Both the position numbers and the translations under genes were made by a program. DNA of 64,000 nucleotides from Rapana venosa (Eukaryota > Mollusca > Gastropoda > Neogastropoda > Muricidae): the NCBI GenBank assembly GCA_028751875.1, contig CM054141.1, forward strand, positions 71,158,000-71,221,999. Reading direction: 5' to 3'. This document shows positions 1 to 11,421 of the stretch, piece after piece (positions within the stretch are counted from its first letter, which is position 1; each line of letters opens with the position of its first letter). The notes beneath the pieces are model-generated. The model was given only the letters and a program-made list of their open reading frames with translations. It ran no database searches and was not told the DNA's origin.

Positions 1-37
1 ATGCTGATGCTGATGCTGATGCTGATGATGATGGTGG

Positions 38-131
<94 letters not shown>

Positions 132-132
132 A
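1..132. repeat. ATG/GATGCT microsatellite
   Basis: A few ATGCTG hexamers are followed by an almost pure run of ATG trinucleotides to about position 132. It is simple-sequence DNA. Open frames through it would encode only homopolymers and are not genes. Confidence 0.97.
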
Positions 133-254
133 TAAATACTGCTGTAAGCTACTCACCCTCTTTACTGCTATCATCTTCACGGCCATCAACAAGCAGCTAG
201 CGCACTTGCAGCCACTGCAACTGTACAACTGATCCCCACAGGGGTGAGTACATC

Positions 255-745
255 AGATCAGTGACTTTGAGATTGAAGAGTAACCTTGAGGTTTAAACCA
301 GTGACCTCGGGGTTAAACTGTCATCTTGAGGCTTAAAGAGTGATCTTGAGGCTTATACAAGTGACCTTAAGGATCTTTAAGTTTAAACCAGTGATTGTAA
401 AGTTTAAATAGTGACCTTGAGGCCTAGACTAGACAGTGACCTTGAGGCTTAAACAGTGATCTTGAGGTTTTTAACAGTGACTTGAAGTTTAAACAATTAC
501 CGTGAGGTTTAAGCAGTGGTCTTAAAGTTTAAACCAGTGATTTTGAGGTTTAAGCCAGTGACCTTGAGGTTTAAACCTGTGACTTTTATGTTTTTACCTC
601 TGACCTTCATGTTTAAGCCAGTGATCTTTAGGTCTAAACTACTGATGTCTACTTAGTGATCTTGAGGTTTAAAGTAGTGACCTTGATGTTAAACCAGTGA
701 TTCTTAGGTATAAGCCACTGACCTCGTGGTTTAAACAAGTAATGT
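255..745. repeat. 21-bp minisatellite, diverged first part
   Basis: The consensus unit is close to gtgaccttgaggtttaaac plus two bases, about 21 bp, repeated some 20 times with substitutions and small indels. The same unit family resumes at about 1472, so the two tracts were probably one array before a LINE tail and a SINE separated them. No coding capacity is apparent. Confidence 0.85.
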
Positions 746-819
746 TGAGGTTATATTTTTATTTATTTATTTTATCTATTTATACCTATTTATATCTATT
801 TATTTTATATATTTATTTT

Positions 820-1064
820 TGGGCATGTCACAAGATCCAAAGGACTTGCAAAGACAGTTTTACAAGGCACTGTCCAAGGAGGAAGAAGAAGAGGCAGACC
901 AAGGAAGAGCTGGGAGGATAACATCAGCGAATGGACAGGCCTAGAACTCAACAAAACCCTGAGAAAGGCAGAACAGAGAGAGGAATGGAGGGAACTGGTT
1001 GTTGAGTCTTTGAGGGTGCCCCCACGGTCGTCAGACTACGGGACAGACAGATAGATAGATAGAT
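820..1064 (+). mobile_element. RTE-like LINE, 3' terminal fragment
   Basis: The frame starting near 848 reads LAKTVLQGTVQGGRRRGRPR, followed by a WEDNISEW-type motif and an R-E-E-W-R-E-L stretch. This is the conserved C-terminal tail after the reverse transcriptase in invertebrate non-LTR elements. The same motif order appears in the longer minus-strand element at 21383-23360, so the two probably belong to one family. The fragment is 5'-truncated, has no RT core, and ends in a short (GATA)n tail at about 1045-1063, as expected for a LINE 3' end. It is a dead insertion inside the 21-bp minisatellite. The RTE assignment is a family-level inference. Confidence 0.8.
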
Positions 1065-1470
1065 TTATACCACTTTAAGTCACGGCAGATTTCTCTGCGT
1101 GAAATTCGGGCTGTTCTCCCTTTGGAGAGCGCATCGCCACAAGAGCAGTGCCACCCATTATTTCTCTTCTCTTTTCTGTCTGCAACTGTATTTATTTCTC
1201 TATCAGAGTGGCTTTTCTCTACAGAGTTTTGCCAGAGACAACTCTCTTGTTGCCGTGGGTTCTATTACGTGCACTAAATAATCATGAGTAACACGCGGGA
1301 CCTCGGTTTGTCGTCTCATCCGAAACACTAGCATCCAGACCGCCACTCATGGTCTAATTGATAGGGGAAAAGTTTCGGGTCTAAATGGGATTGATCCACG
1401 GACACCTCCGACCCGGACTTTTTGCTTTCTAGGCAGGCGCGTTACCTCTAGACCACCAATCCACTGATCC
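1065..1470 (-). mobile_element. tRNA-derived SINE, family M, copy 1
   Basis: On the minus strand the element begins with a tRNA-like head (ggtggtctagaggtaacg, an A-box-like start, near 1455-1437). A degraded B-box region and a central domain containing cggatgagac and a G-A-G-G-T-C-C-C-G core follow, and it ends near 1065. Two more copies (17633-18050 and 38185-38572) share the same order and orientation. RNA polymerase III would be expected to transcribe an intact copy. This copy inserted next to the LINE tail, inside the 21-bp minisatellite. Confidence 0.82.
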
Positions 1471-1471
1471 A

Positions 1472-2085
1472 CAGTGAGGTTGAGATTATAAACAGTGATC
1501 TTGATGTTATAAGCAGTGATCTTGATGTTATAAGCAGTGATCTTGAGGTTATAAACTGTGATCTTGAGGTTATAAACTGTGATATTGATGTTTAAACTGT
1601 GATCTTGATGTTATAAGCAGTGATCTTGATGTTATAAACTGTGATCGTGATGTTATAAACTGTGATCTTGAGGTTATAAACTGTGATATTGATGTTTAAA
1701 CTGTGATCTTGATGTTATAAACAGTGATATTGATGTTATAAACTGTGATCTTGAGGTTATAAACTGTGATATTGATGTTTAAACTGTGATCTTGATGTTA
1801 TAAACAGTGATCTTGATGTTATAAACTGTGATCGTGATGTTATAAACAGTGATCTTGATATTATAAACAGTGATCTTGATATTATAAACAGTGATCTTGA
1901 TGTTATAAACTGTGATCGTGATGTTATAAACTGTGATCTTGATGTTATAAACAGTGATCTTGAGGTTTAAACTGTGATCGTGAGGGTTAAACTGTGATTG
2001 TGAGGTTTAAACTGTGATCGTGAGGTTTAAACACTATTCTTGATGTTTAAATGCTGATCTTGAGGTTTACACATGACCTGTAGGT
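1472..2085. repeat. 21-bp minisatellite, homogeneous second part
   Basis: About 28 head-to-tail units of roughly 21 bp, consensus gtgatcttgatgttataaac plus one base. Sub-variants (cgtgatg, ttgagg, atattg) alternate, suggesting multi-unit amplification. It is more homogeneous than the first part at 255-745. No coding function is seen. Confidence 0.93.
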
Positions 2086-2261
2086 TTAGACCAGAGAACC
2101 TGATGTGTTCTCTTTCTCTGTGACTGTTCCTGTCCTGCTGTTCTCACGTCGCTTCTTTCAGTCTCTACGCCCCAGCCACACCCAGATTCCTCATGTCGCA
2201 TCCTCGGGGTCAGAAGTCCACAGGGAGCTCATTAATGTCAGGCCACCTTGGGGCTACCAGC

Positions 2262-2345
2262 TAGAGTGGCCCTGCACAGCTACTGGGTCACTTTGGTGGT
2301 GTTCAGAGGAGCCCTTTTTGAGCTAACATACGCAGGACACCACCT
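2262..2345 (+). repeat. Partial copy of the repeat also present in the inverted-duplication arms
   Basis: The segment gtggccctgcac, then a one-base-varied gggtcac and ggtggtgttcag, matches 5643-5730 directly and the reverse complement of about 13895-13960. A piece of the repeat forming the arms therefore occurs a third time, which suggests the arm sequence belongs to a dispersed family. The rest of 2090-2830 shows no gene I can support. Confidence 0.55.
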
Positions 2346-3055
2346 ACAAAGCCCCCTACTAACGACAGTACTAGCTCAGTGGTGAAAACAGACGTAGTGA
2401 GTCACCCTCCCTGGATGGCGACCACCACAACGTCCCTGCAACGACCTTCTCCTGTGAACCTCCAACCCTTAAGGTTCTGACACAAATTCCCCACTGATAC
2501 AGAAGTGTATGGGGAAACCGAAACTGAGGTCACCATGAGACCAGAGCAACTGAAGCTACTGAATCAGTGACACAATTTCATTGCATGATTGTCAATGGGG
2601 ATGAGAATAATGTAATGATGCTGCTGTCTAAGTGCATGTGCTTTGAGACTATTTCACAGGGCTATACTTTATGCTTCCTGCCATGATATATCCTGGCAAC
2701 AACCAGGCCTGAGAGATACAGACACCCGTCAGAATAGTATTTTGTATTTTAATGCTGAAACCTTTTAAAAATTTAATATGTTTAGAATCATCACGTTTAA
2801 ATGCAACAGCATCAAAGAACTCAACAATTATTCTTCTTCCTCTTCTTTTGTGTTCCCAGGCCACATGACCTTGTTAGCTGAGACTATGGTGCCTGGTCTT
2901 CTCCTGTGCTTGTCACTCTGCAGATGGTCAGCCCGCTGGCTTCAGCCGACACCTTCCCACTTCAAGGCAGCTCATCCGAAAGTTCTGAGAAGAACAAATA
3001 TCAGATTTACATCCAAAAAGGCAAGAGAATGGGCTGGGTAGGCAGAAAATAAGCG

Positions 3056-3092
3056 TAAGAGAAAGAGAGAGAAAGAGAGAGAGAGAGAGGGG
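3056..3092. repeat. GA-rich microsatellite
   Basis: An imperfect (GA)n run. The equivalent site in the right arm (about 16060-16165) carries a longer CTGT/CT tract on the opposite strand, so the tract expanded differently in each arm. Confidence 0.9.
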
Positions 3093-3420
3093 GTGGGTGG
3101 GGGAGAAACAAGAGAGTGGTAGAAGAGGGGAAATTTCTTGTACAACAAATCAACAAATAGATTGTTGCTCTTTGAATTGACATTTTCACTAAAAGTTATA
3201 TTAGACACACAGAAAACAACTAAATTGTGTGATTGTGGAGATTCAACGTGTTGAGTTAAGCAGTTGATGAAGCATCTGCTAAACGTTTCTTCACAGACAT
3301 GATACAATCCATCTAATCATATTCTGCAGGGTTTGACACCTCTGTCCACAAACGGAAAGCTAAATCTGCCGACAGACTGAAAATGTCATCTGTTCATCAC
3401 CAGGGCCTTAGTTTAGTTTT

Positions 3421-3456
3421 GCCCCCCCCCCCCCCCCCCCACCCCCCCCCTCCCCC
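3421..3456. repeat. Poly-C tract
   Basis: Cytosine homopolymer interrupted by single A and T bases. Its length is probably unreliable. Such G/C runs recur across the window and may form quadruplex structures on the G strand. Confidence 0.9.
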
Positions 3457-3692
3457 ACTCACCAGTGTTTCCTGTCTGAGGAAGACGTCATCAGATGCAG
3501 AGCACTCTACAAGCAGGTCACTGCATCTGACCAATCACTCAGGCAGGAGACACGCCATCAAGTTTGACCCTTGTGATTCAGAGAAACGTTCAAACCTGTT
3601 TGCCTGGACCTGTCAGTGTCAACTGGACAAATGGCCACACCAAACGTTTGACCAGTGATTGATGTGAAGGTCGTTACGTCGCCAGATGCCAG

Positions 3693-4052
3693 GTGTCAAC
3701 AACACCCAGGGCACCCCGCACTGTGGCACGAGGTGTCAACAACACCCAGGGCACCCCGCACTGTGGCACGAGGTGTCAACAACACCCAGGGCACCCCGCA
3801 CTGTAGCACGAGGTGTCAACAACACCCAGGGCACCCCGCACTGTGGCACGAGGTGTCAACAACACCCAGGGCACCCCGCACTGTGGCACGAGGTGTCAAC
3901 AACACCCAGGGCACCCCGCACTGTGGCACGAGGTGTCAACAACACCCAGGGCACCCCGCACTGTGGCACAAGGTGTCAACCACACCCAGGGCACCCCGCA
4001 CTGTGGCACGAGGTGTCAACAACACCCAGGGCACCCCGCACTGTGGCACGAG
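3693..4052. repeat. 40-bp minisatellite, nine units
   Basis: Nine head-to-tail 40-bp units beginning gtgtcaacaacacccagg are nearly identical, with single changes such as gtagcacg, ggcacaag and aaccacac. Because 40 is not a multiple of three, all three frames of one strand stay open and create long artificial ORFs of 180 codons. These should not be read as genes. The right arm of the inverted duplication lacks this array, so it arose or was inserted after duplication. Confidence 0.97.
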
Positions 4053-4548
4053 GTGGGCATGGCTTCAAGCTGAGCCCTCGCTGCCTGGAGGACGTCCGTG
4101 CAGCCAGCGTGAGCCATGGATCACGGTCTGTTCTACACCGTCTGCTTCAACTCTCTGTCTTAGTCTGTCTGAGCCTGGTGTTAACAGGGACAGGTGATCT
4201 GTTAGGGATTTTGTTTCACCTTTCCTGACCCCAGGGTACTGTCGGTGAGCCAGGTGTGACGGCTGTGTTATCAGCCAGTGTGTTCCTTCCCTAAAGCTAC
4301 CTTCCTGAAGACCCATGGGTGCGTGGTTAGCAGTTTGTGTTTCAGCAATCAACAAGCTATCTGCATGAATACAGTCTTGAAAATGTAGGCCTATTTCTGA
4401 CCTGTTTGGGTGCAGACAGAGAGAGCTGGCACACTGGCAGACTGGTAGACTGGCAGTATTCACCATCCATTGTCGTGTCTCCCAACCGACCTGTGTGATC
4501 TGAATGCTAACAGGGTCATCTTGCTGTACTGTGGTCATCGTGCTCAGA

Positions 4549-4550
<2 letters not shown>

Positions 4551-4630
<80 letters not shown>
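4551..4630. repeat. AAT microsatellite with a LINE-tail remnant
   Basis: An (AAT)n run is followed by gtatggaatttatatagc, which resembles the reversed 3' end of the LINE-L family (compare 10736-10760 and 30590-30610). It may be what remains of a very short 3' LINE insertion on the minus strand. Confidence 0.7.
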
Positions 4631-4631
<1 letters not shown>

Positions 4632-6944
4632 TATGGAATTTATATAGCCTGCTTCCATTTTAGTTATTTATATGATTTTTTCTGAGTGTTTCAAGACTAA
4701 GCACAGCAATCCGTATGAACTGAAGACGTGGTCGAACTGTGATAAGGAATTCCAGGCACAGTTAAACGATATTGTTGTCAGCTATTTCTGTCCTGTTCAC
4801 TTTGGCAGAACCATAACTTTCTGACTAGAATGTGTTATTATCAATAACTATGTATCAATGTTCGTCATCTCAAGTGGGTTTATATTCACAGCTTGCAGTT
4901 TCGATTGTTCTTCCAGCTGTTGAGATAATGTGATCCATGGCTATTGTACACAGAGGGAAGGGGAGCTAACTACTCTTCAGCATGAGACTCTCCACACAGG
5001 AGTTCTGAAGTATTATTCCTCCATTCTTGTCACTGGCTACCTTTGTTTTCTCCTTACCATTCAGAAATTTGTCATTGGCTTTGATTTCTCCACATTTTAT
5101 GTGCATGCACTCCTGTATGGATGTCGATGCATGTATGTTTGTATGTGTGTGCATTCGTGTGATCATATATAAACATAATTGCTCAACAACATAATTGCAT
5201 AACAACATAGATACTATACTCCAACTTTTGCTCGGTCAGACTCAAAAAAACTACTTTGGTATTGCTGATTTAGTTAATGGTGCATCACAGAGCCGATGGT
5301 AAGTTTCGTGTACACTGCATTATTTATCCCCCTGTGACCGTCTACATTACAAAGGACAGGAACATAACTACAAACAGCTATGTTCGATATCCTCAAGCCC
5401 TCATCTTACATCTGAAATACCATAATACAGCTGACTTTTTTCTTTCAAGATGCTGTTCAAACATCCTTCTATTGCTGGACATCTGCTCTACTGTTTCATC
5501 TTCTATGCCGTGCACGTGTTGGTGCTCCCGCGCCACTCAATCCATTCTCTCCACTACCATTACACTCAAACCCAGTCTGAAGTTTCAAAGTCCAAAAGTT
5601 AGAGGGAGCAATGATTGGGCCACTGTGAAGCCCCTTTTATAAGTGGCCCTGCACTGCTGTTGGGTCACTAGGATGGTGTTTAGTGGTGTCTGTTCTGATC
5701 ACACATACTCAGAACACTGCTGCTAGACTCCTGGCTGGCAGTAGTTGCAAAATTGGGCACGAACAGCACGAGAGGACTTCAGCAGGGTGATAACATGTGT
5801 AGTTCTAGTTCTGCTCTGTTTTCCTCCTTTCTCCATGAACTTGCAACAGAAATGGTTTTAGGGACATGTGTAGTTCTATTCTACTTTCATAGTTTGTTCA
5901 TAAACTGCAACAGGAACTTTCCAGACACATGCGTAGTTCTGTTTCTATACTGTTGTCATCATTTGTCGATGAACTTGCAACAGAAAGTGTTGCAGAGACA
6001 TGTGTAGTTCTATTCTGTTGTCACTCTTTGTCCAAGAACTTGCAAGAACAAGAAATTGTTGCAAATGGAAACCAGAGTTTCTGTTAATCTTTCAAAATTG
6101 TTTTGCTGTTGAGCTTATGTTGTTATGTATACCAAAAGTACGTCTGTAAACTGGTGCAGTTAAATATTTTCTATACAAATGCCGTGAAGTTAGAGAAACA
6201 GCTAATCAAGTAAATGTTATTGACTTTGCATGGGTAGCTCCATTTTCAATCCACTTCAAGTTAATTTAATTCAATCTAATCACGAATTAAACTGAATTGA
6301 AATTGCGCTGGTTTTCGCGAGGGTGGTAAGATATCATCTCATCTGAGAACAAAAAATAGTCCAGAACTCAAAAGAACAAAAAATAGTCGATATAATAATC
6401 ACCTTGGAATTTTCTTTTCAACATAGCTTGGTTTCAGTATTGTGTATCAGATACAGTTAATGTGGCAAAGAGAGTGGCCCTCATCGTGTTTTGTGATGAA
6501 TAAAATTGACCGTAGTTTGTTAAAATCATTGAAAAGTTACTTGATTTTCAGATGCAGTCTATTGTACAATATGACACTGACAGCTGGGGCTTTAAGCATG
6601 GCAATCAAATTGACAGGTTCCTTTTGTTTGCATGCTCTGGAACTTGGTAAAGTTCACATTTGAACCCCGAATGAGCTTGTCTATGGCGAACTTGACCTAT
6701 AAATCCCTATTTACCTAAATGTCTGTGTGAGATGTTTCAGTTATTGCTGAGGCTGAGTAGAATGAGTGAATGGATGAAGAAATAAATGTATGATTTATAG
6801 AACACATAAAATCCTCAACATCTAAAGGCATGATGGCAGCGCTGGGGGAGGAACAGCTTGAAGAAGGGTGGGTGGGGAGGGAACAGGGGGAACATGTATG
6901 AGGTACAAGTACAGTATGCATAATTACATTAAAAAAGTACAATG

Positions 6945-6998
6945 TCACACACACGCGCGCGCATACACACACATACACTCACACACACACACACACAC
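6945..6998. repeat. CA/CG dinucleotide microsatellite
   Basis: Alternating purine-pyrimidine run with a CG-rich core. It has no coding value. Confidence 0.9.
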
Positions 6999-7229
6999 TT
7001 CATTCCTGGGTAATGGATTCTGCGCGGTGGTGGCAATGCTCCCCGGCCTTGGAGTTTTGTTTTGATGTCTCGTGGACTAGGAACCACTAACATCAACCGA
7101 CCTGAAAGCACAAGAAGGACAACTGCAAAACACGATTCAATCCGAGATTTTACAGAGGTGCTAAATCAGAAGTAGTCCACAAAGTTAGGGACAGACCATC
7201 TAGTCACTAAAGGAAAGAACGCAGTGGTT

Positions 7230-7620
7230 TATTTGAACAAAGCGTACCAGAAGTATAGATAGGTGAACGTTTATACTTTTTTCAAAGTTTGTGATGCTAA
7301 GATTCGGCCAGTTTTGTTGTATTCGTCTGAAATATGGGATCTGCATAGAATAGATCAGATTGAGAAAGTGCACATGATGACATGTCAAATATTTGTAGGA
7401 GTAGCAGTTAGGAGATCGAATAAAATGATGTATGGAGAGTTAGGTAGACACCCATTATATTAATTCTTTAGCAAACACTCCTACATATTGGTTAAAGTTA
7501 CTCAGGATGAATCCAAACAGACTGCCCCATACGTTTACCAAACATTAATAGAATTTAGTCAGGAATAGAACTAGAAACTGGTCAAGGGCCTTTCTGTGTG
7601 CATTTCAACAGTGATTAATT
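7230..7620 (+). mobile_element. LINE fragment, post-RT C-terminal region
   Basis: The frame from 7263 reads KIRPVLLYSSEIWDLHRIDQ, then I-E-K-V-H and, further on, Y-G-E-L-G-R-H-P-L-Y. These match the conserved region downstream of the reverse transcriptase in many invertebrate LINEs (pattern LLYGSEIW...IEKVH...GELGR.PL). An adjoining stretch near 7490-7560 continues with T-Q-D-E-S-like residues. The fragment lacks RT and endonuclease domains and is interrupted by stops. It is a dead element in the spacer of the inverted duplication. Confidence 0.65.
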
Positions 7621-7639
7621 GAGGGGGTTTTTAATACCC

Positions 7640-8290
7640 AAGAATAATATGGTTCAGTTCGAGACAGAGAGGAGAGCACCATGGTTAACTGATGAAATCA
7701 CTGGTCATAACCGTCCCTGATAACTTAAGTCTTACAAAAAATAATTTGGAAAAGATGAAAAGTTTAAGGTAGTAAAGTGACATCCATGAAACGAATAGCA
7801 AACAACGAGAAGTATTTCAGAGAGCTAACAGCATCTAATAAAGTACACAGTCTCTGTGGAAAGCAATCCACCAGACAGCTGGTAAATTTTATGATCATAC
7901 TCATCGTGTACTTCATCAGTACAGGTCTGTCTACAGACATTATCAATAAACACTTTGGTACTATTGCTGAAAAAAATTGCAATGTAGACCATTCTGTATT
8001 AAATGATTTACTGCATTTGCAGAAACTCTCATGATTTACTTGTTTAACAGAAATGTTCTTACTCCAAGTAATAAAGTCAAAACTTGTTATCAGATTCATT
8101 GGTGCGCATGGAGTGTATAAGGAATTGCGTTCATTACGTGAAACAAACTCCCGTGGTTTAGAGGATTTAGATAGCAACATTTTTAAATGTCTGCACCAAA
8201 AAAACACCTTTAAAAGTGCTGTTGCAAGTCTGTTGGGTGCACCTTTTACTGAAAGATGACACCCATGCTGAATGTCAGTCAGCATACAGG
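7640..8290 (+). mobile_element. LINE fragment, region between endonuclease and RT
   Basis: An A-P-W-L-T-D-E-I motif near 7675 and basic lysine-rich residues follow, then a frame at 7777-8034 and one at 8053-8259 ending with VYKELRSLRETNSRGLEDLD. The last pattern resembles the S-x-G-x-D segment before RT block 1 in non-LTR elements. The frame is broken several times. Assignment is by pattern only. It may belong with the fragment at 7230-7620 in scrambled order, or be an independent insertion. Confidence 0.5.
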
Positions 8291-8339
8291 CACACCCACA
8301 GCCTTGAAACAGCGCGTGCTGGTGTTGTCCATCACTTGC

Positions 8340-8960
8340 TCTCAGTTTCGGAGTCTGATCATCATGCTGTGTTTTGATCCAGTTGACCTCAGTGCAGCTT
8401 CTGACACCCTCATCACACTTTGCTCTTAAACAGCCTTAGCTGTGGACTCAATCTAAAAATAGAAAAGAAGCAATAACAAAACCCAAACAACCACATCCAC
8501 CACCACCGCCACCCCTAAAATCCAAGCAAACAACTTTAACAACAACACCAACAACAAAACAACAAAAACAACAAAATACCTCACCCTCCCTTAAAAAATA
8601 AAACTACAGCAAAAGAACTCGCAGTATTGGTAGCGGTTTCTTCCTATCTGAACGACAGATATTGTGTGGGTTAGTGATAGTGTCTTTGTACTGTGGACAC
8701 TCTTCTGCTCTGAAGCGTTCCCCAAGGATCTGTCCTTGGTCTTCACCTCTTCTCCTTAAGTTTCACGCAGCAGCTCACAAGTGTGATCCTCAGCCTTCAC
8801 ATCAATGATCACATTTTGCTGATGATTCTCAACTCTATTTCAGAATTCACTTCTGAAGAGAGGGCCGCACCTGCTGCCTTACAAAATGCTGAAGAGTTCT
8901 GCCGGCAAGTAAAGATGTGGATGAATGGTAGGAAACTAGATATAAACAAATAAAGCTGAA
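8340..8960 (+). mobile_element. LINE RT fragment, frameshifted
   Basis: Translating across frames gives D-L-S-A-A-S-D-T-L near 8380-8410, G-V-P-Q-G-S-V-L-G near 8715-8740 and F-A-D-D-S-Q-L-Y-F near 8815-8850. These are the aspartate block, the G-V-P-Q-G block and the catalytic F/Y-A-D-D block of a reverse transcriptase in correct order. An AC-rich stretch (about 8460-8590) disrupts the region. It resembles the RT of LINE-L and is a non-functional remnant. Confidence 0.7.
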
Positions 8961-8969
8961 TACCTCTTA

Positions 8970-9057
8970 CACGCGCACACACACGCACGCACGTGCACAC
9001 GCACGTGCGCACGCAAACACGTACGCACGCAGGCACGCGCGCGCGCGCACGCGCACG

Positions 9058-9092
<35 letters not shown>
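8970..9092. repeat. CA/CG-rich microsatellite, potential Z-DNA
   Basis: A long alternating purine-pyrimidine tract with CACG, GCGC and CACA phases. Frames through it are low complexity. Confidence 0.92.
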
Positions 9093-9095
<3 letters not shown>

Positions 9096-9174
9096 TTCCG
9101 AAATTCTTCGTCGTCGTCGTTATCGTCGAACGCTCAGACAGCAATTATTGTTGTCTATTATATTCATGAGCGAT

Positions 9175-9225
9175 GATGCGATGCACTGCCGTTAAGCGCC
9201 TGACACAAGTCAGGCACAGCGCATC
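9175..9225. other. Short inverted repeat (hairpin)
   Basis: gcctgac (9198-9204) and gtcaggc (9209-9215) form a perfect 7-bp stem with an ACAA loop. An outer gatgcg/cgcatc pair (9175-9180, 9220-9225) could extend it with a large 5' bulge. It may be chance, and no function is claimed. Confidence 0.4.
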
Positions 9226-9779
9226 CGACTTCGGCATGGGAGAGAATAGTTATCTTTTACGTCTTTCTGGTCAAAAGGCAGGAGAATGGACAATAGGCAA
9301 GAATGAGGTGACAGGAAGAAAAAGAACAAGGCAGAAACAAAAAGAATGACAGAGAAGAGGGAATTTCTAACACAAATTTTCAGAAGGTCGGGATGCTATT
9401 CATACTGACAGGTCCTCGGCATCCCCACGGGGGATTCTGAGATTCTCCTGTAGGGATCATCCATCCCGGTGAAGAGTGTCTTGTGCCGTGCAGTCTTTGC
9501 TGTCAGTGATGCTAGACTCTGATCATCTTTATCTGTCAAACCTCTTGACATCAGCTGGGATTCTGACTGCTTTTTAAACAGCACATTTCTGTTGTAATTA
9601 AATGGAGCTTCTTTCATGTCTGAGTCAACTTCATCCTTCCTTCCTTAAAGAAGCATATACACCAGCAGACTGGCTTGTGTTGTCAAGGATTAATTATTCC
9701 ATTTGTCTGTTGGATGGTCTTCCTCAGCTACAAATCCAGGATGGATGGTTGCAGTTATCTGTTTGCCTATCTTCCTCAG

Positions 9780-10245
9780 GCACAAATGAATCGCCCCCAT
9801 TGCTGTATGGGTCAGAAGTCTGGACACTATGAACATTGGAAAGACACAAAATGGCTGCTGCTGAAATGTGGCCTATGGGTTACTTCTAGGAGTCCAGTGG
9901 TCAGACAGAAGAAAAGTGAACACATTCTTGATGAGCTCTCAGTGCAAAGACAAATGATGGATGGAATTCATGTAAGCGCTGACTGAGATGTGTTGGTCAT
10001 ACAAACAGAAACACTCAGACAATTAATCTGATGACCGCAGTTCTCCGGGGTAAGATTGAGGGCAGAAAGAAAAGAGGCAGACCACCAACATCCTACATTG
10101 CCAACATCACTGAGATCAGTGGTCTGGGAAGAGGGCTACAGGAGATGGTAGAACTCAGCAGAGACAGTGAAAGATGGTGAACCCTTGGAGCATTGCGTGG
10201 AGCTCCTACCGACGACAGCTGTGATGGAGACAATTGAATTGAGTA
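9780..10245 (+). mobile_element. LINE fragment, C-terminal tail
   Basis: Pieces in different frames read L-Y-G-S-E-V-W-T, S-D-R-R-K with L-D-E-L-S-V-Q-R-Q, and then LRGKIEGRKKRGRPPTSYIA near 10040-10100, ending in S-R-D-S-E-R-W. This order (LYGSE.W, then a G-R-x-x-R-G-R-P basic block, then R-x-x-W) is characteristic of LINE C-termini after the RT. At least two frameshifts are needed, so it is a pseudogene remnant. Confidence 0.7.
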
Positions 10246-10859
10246 GAGAAATAAACCATATATTCATTTCTTCATTCATTCCCTCATTCTGGTCAGCCTC
10301 AGCCATAAAAGATACATCTTACAAAAACATTTAGGTAAATGGGTATTTCTTGTTGAAGTTTTCCACAGACCCGATTATTCAGAGTTCAAATGTAACCAAA
10401 GTAAAGCTTCAGCGCATGCACTAACAACGAAGCCTGTTAATTCGACTGCCTTTCTTGAACGCCCAAATTTCAGCACCACAGTGAAAGACAGATTACAAGT
10501 GAAAATGGAACCACTTCCACAATGCTACACATTGCAGTCAAACTCACCCAGGCCTGAGGAGGAGGGGGGGGACAACTCTCTTTGTCACAATCCCTGTATG
10601 TATACACAGGACGGGAACTAAGCCCCGTTGAGAAGAATAGTCCCAGGTAGTAGTAGTAGTAATAATAATAATAATCATAATAATAATAATCATCATAATA
10701 ATCATAATAATCATAATAATCATAATAATAATAATGAATGGAATTTGTATAGCGCTATATCTTGCAAAGACAAATCAGAGCGCTTGCATTCAACATATTC
10801 TCACAGAGTCATGCAGCCAATAACTATCAAAAGCTTAAACAAAAGTCAAATGTACGCAC

Positions 10860-10901
<42 letters not shown>

Positions 10902-11421
10902 TGTAGGCTTTGGCAGGGTAATAGGATTTGGGCTGTTGAAGGCAGGAGCAGTTTTGAGATGAAAGAGGGAAAAAGTTAGGTTTGCAACAAATATGTCTTG
11001 AGGCTGGATTTAAATGTGTCATATGTAGGCCTTTGTCGAAGGAGAGAAAGGAAGGTCGTTCGAGATGGATGGACCAGAAATAGAGAAAGAGCGACGACCA
11101 ACAGTGGATTGGTTCAATCTAGGTGTTCGTAAGCACAAGGTATCTGCAGCAGAGCGGAGGGAACGAGAAGGAGTGTACAGGTGAAGACAGTCACAGAGGT
11201 AGGAGGCTGCTGTTTGGTGGAGACATTTGTAACAGAGGGTACTGATCGTATAGTTTACTCTCTGTGGCGCAGGCAACCAGTGGAGAGATTGCAAGAGAGG
11301 AGTAATGTGTTCAGATTTTTTCTTTATGAGGACTAGGCGAGCTGCAGAGTTTTGTATACATTGAAGGGAGTGGATAGATGTTGCTGGCAGACCAGCTAAA
11401 AGAGAATTGCAATAGTCCAGA

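Larger units (their letters stand above)
2835..6805 (+). repeat. Left arm of a large imperfect inverted duplication
   Basis: This stretch aligns collinearly with the reverse complement of 10250-16375. Anchors are 2905-3005 with 16325-16205, 3005-3300 with 16215-15880, 3486-3600 with 15102-15000, 4860-5210 with about 14910-14500, 5277-6250 with 14460-13480, and 6640-6800 with 10440-10250. Identity judged by eye is about 80-90 percent. The left arm alone carries the 40-bp minisatellite and the AAT microsatellite (about 3660-4790). No credible gene was found; short ORFs here are not supported by any recognised domain. Confidence 0.8.

Noticed and set aside
3655..4228. Three overlapping 180- and 86-codon frames rich in Q-H-P-G and T-P-R-A-P repeats
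   Set aside because: They are produced by the 40-bp minisatellite, whose unit is not a multiple of three, so every frame stays open. No start context, domain or non-repeat core supports a gene.
9602..9832. A possible small secreted or receptor-like protein
   Set aside because: The neighbouring frame contains LINE C-terminal motifs (L-Y-G-S-E-V-W), so the region is better explained as LINE remnant or flank.
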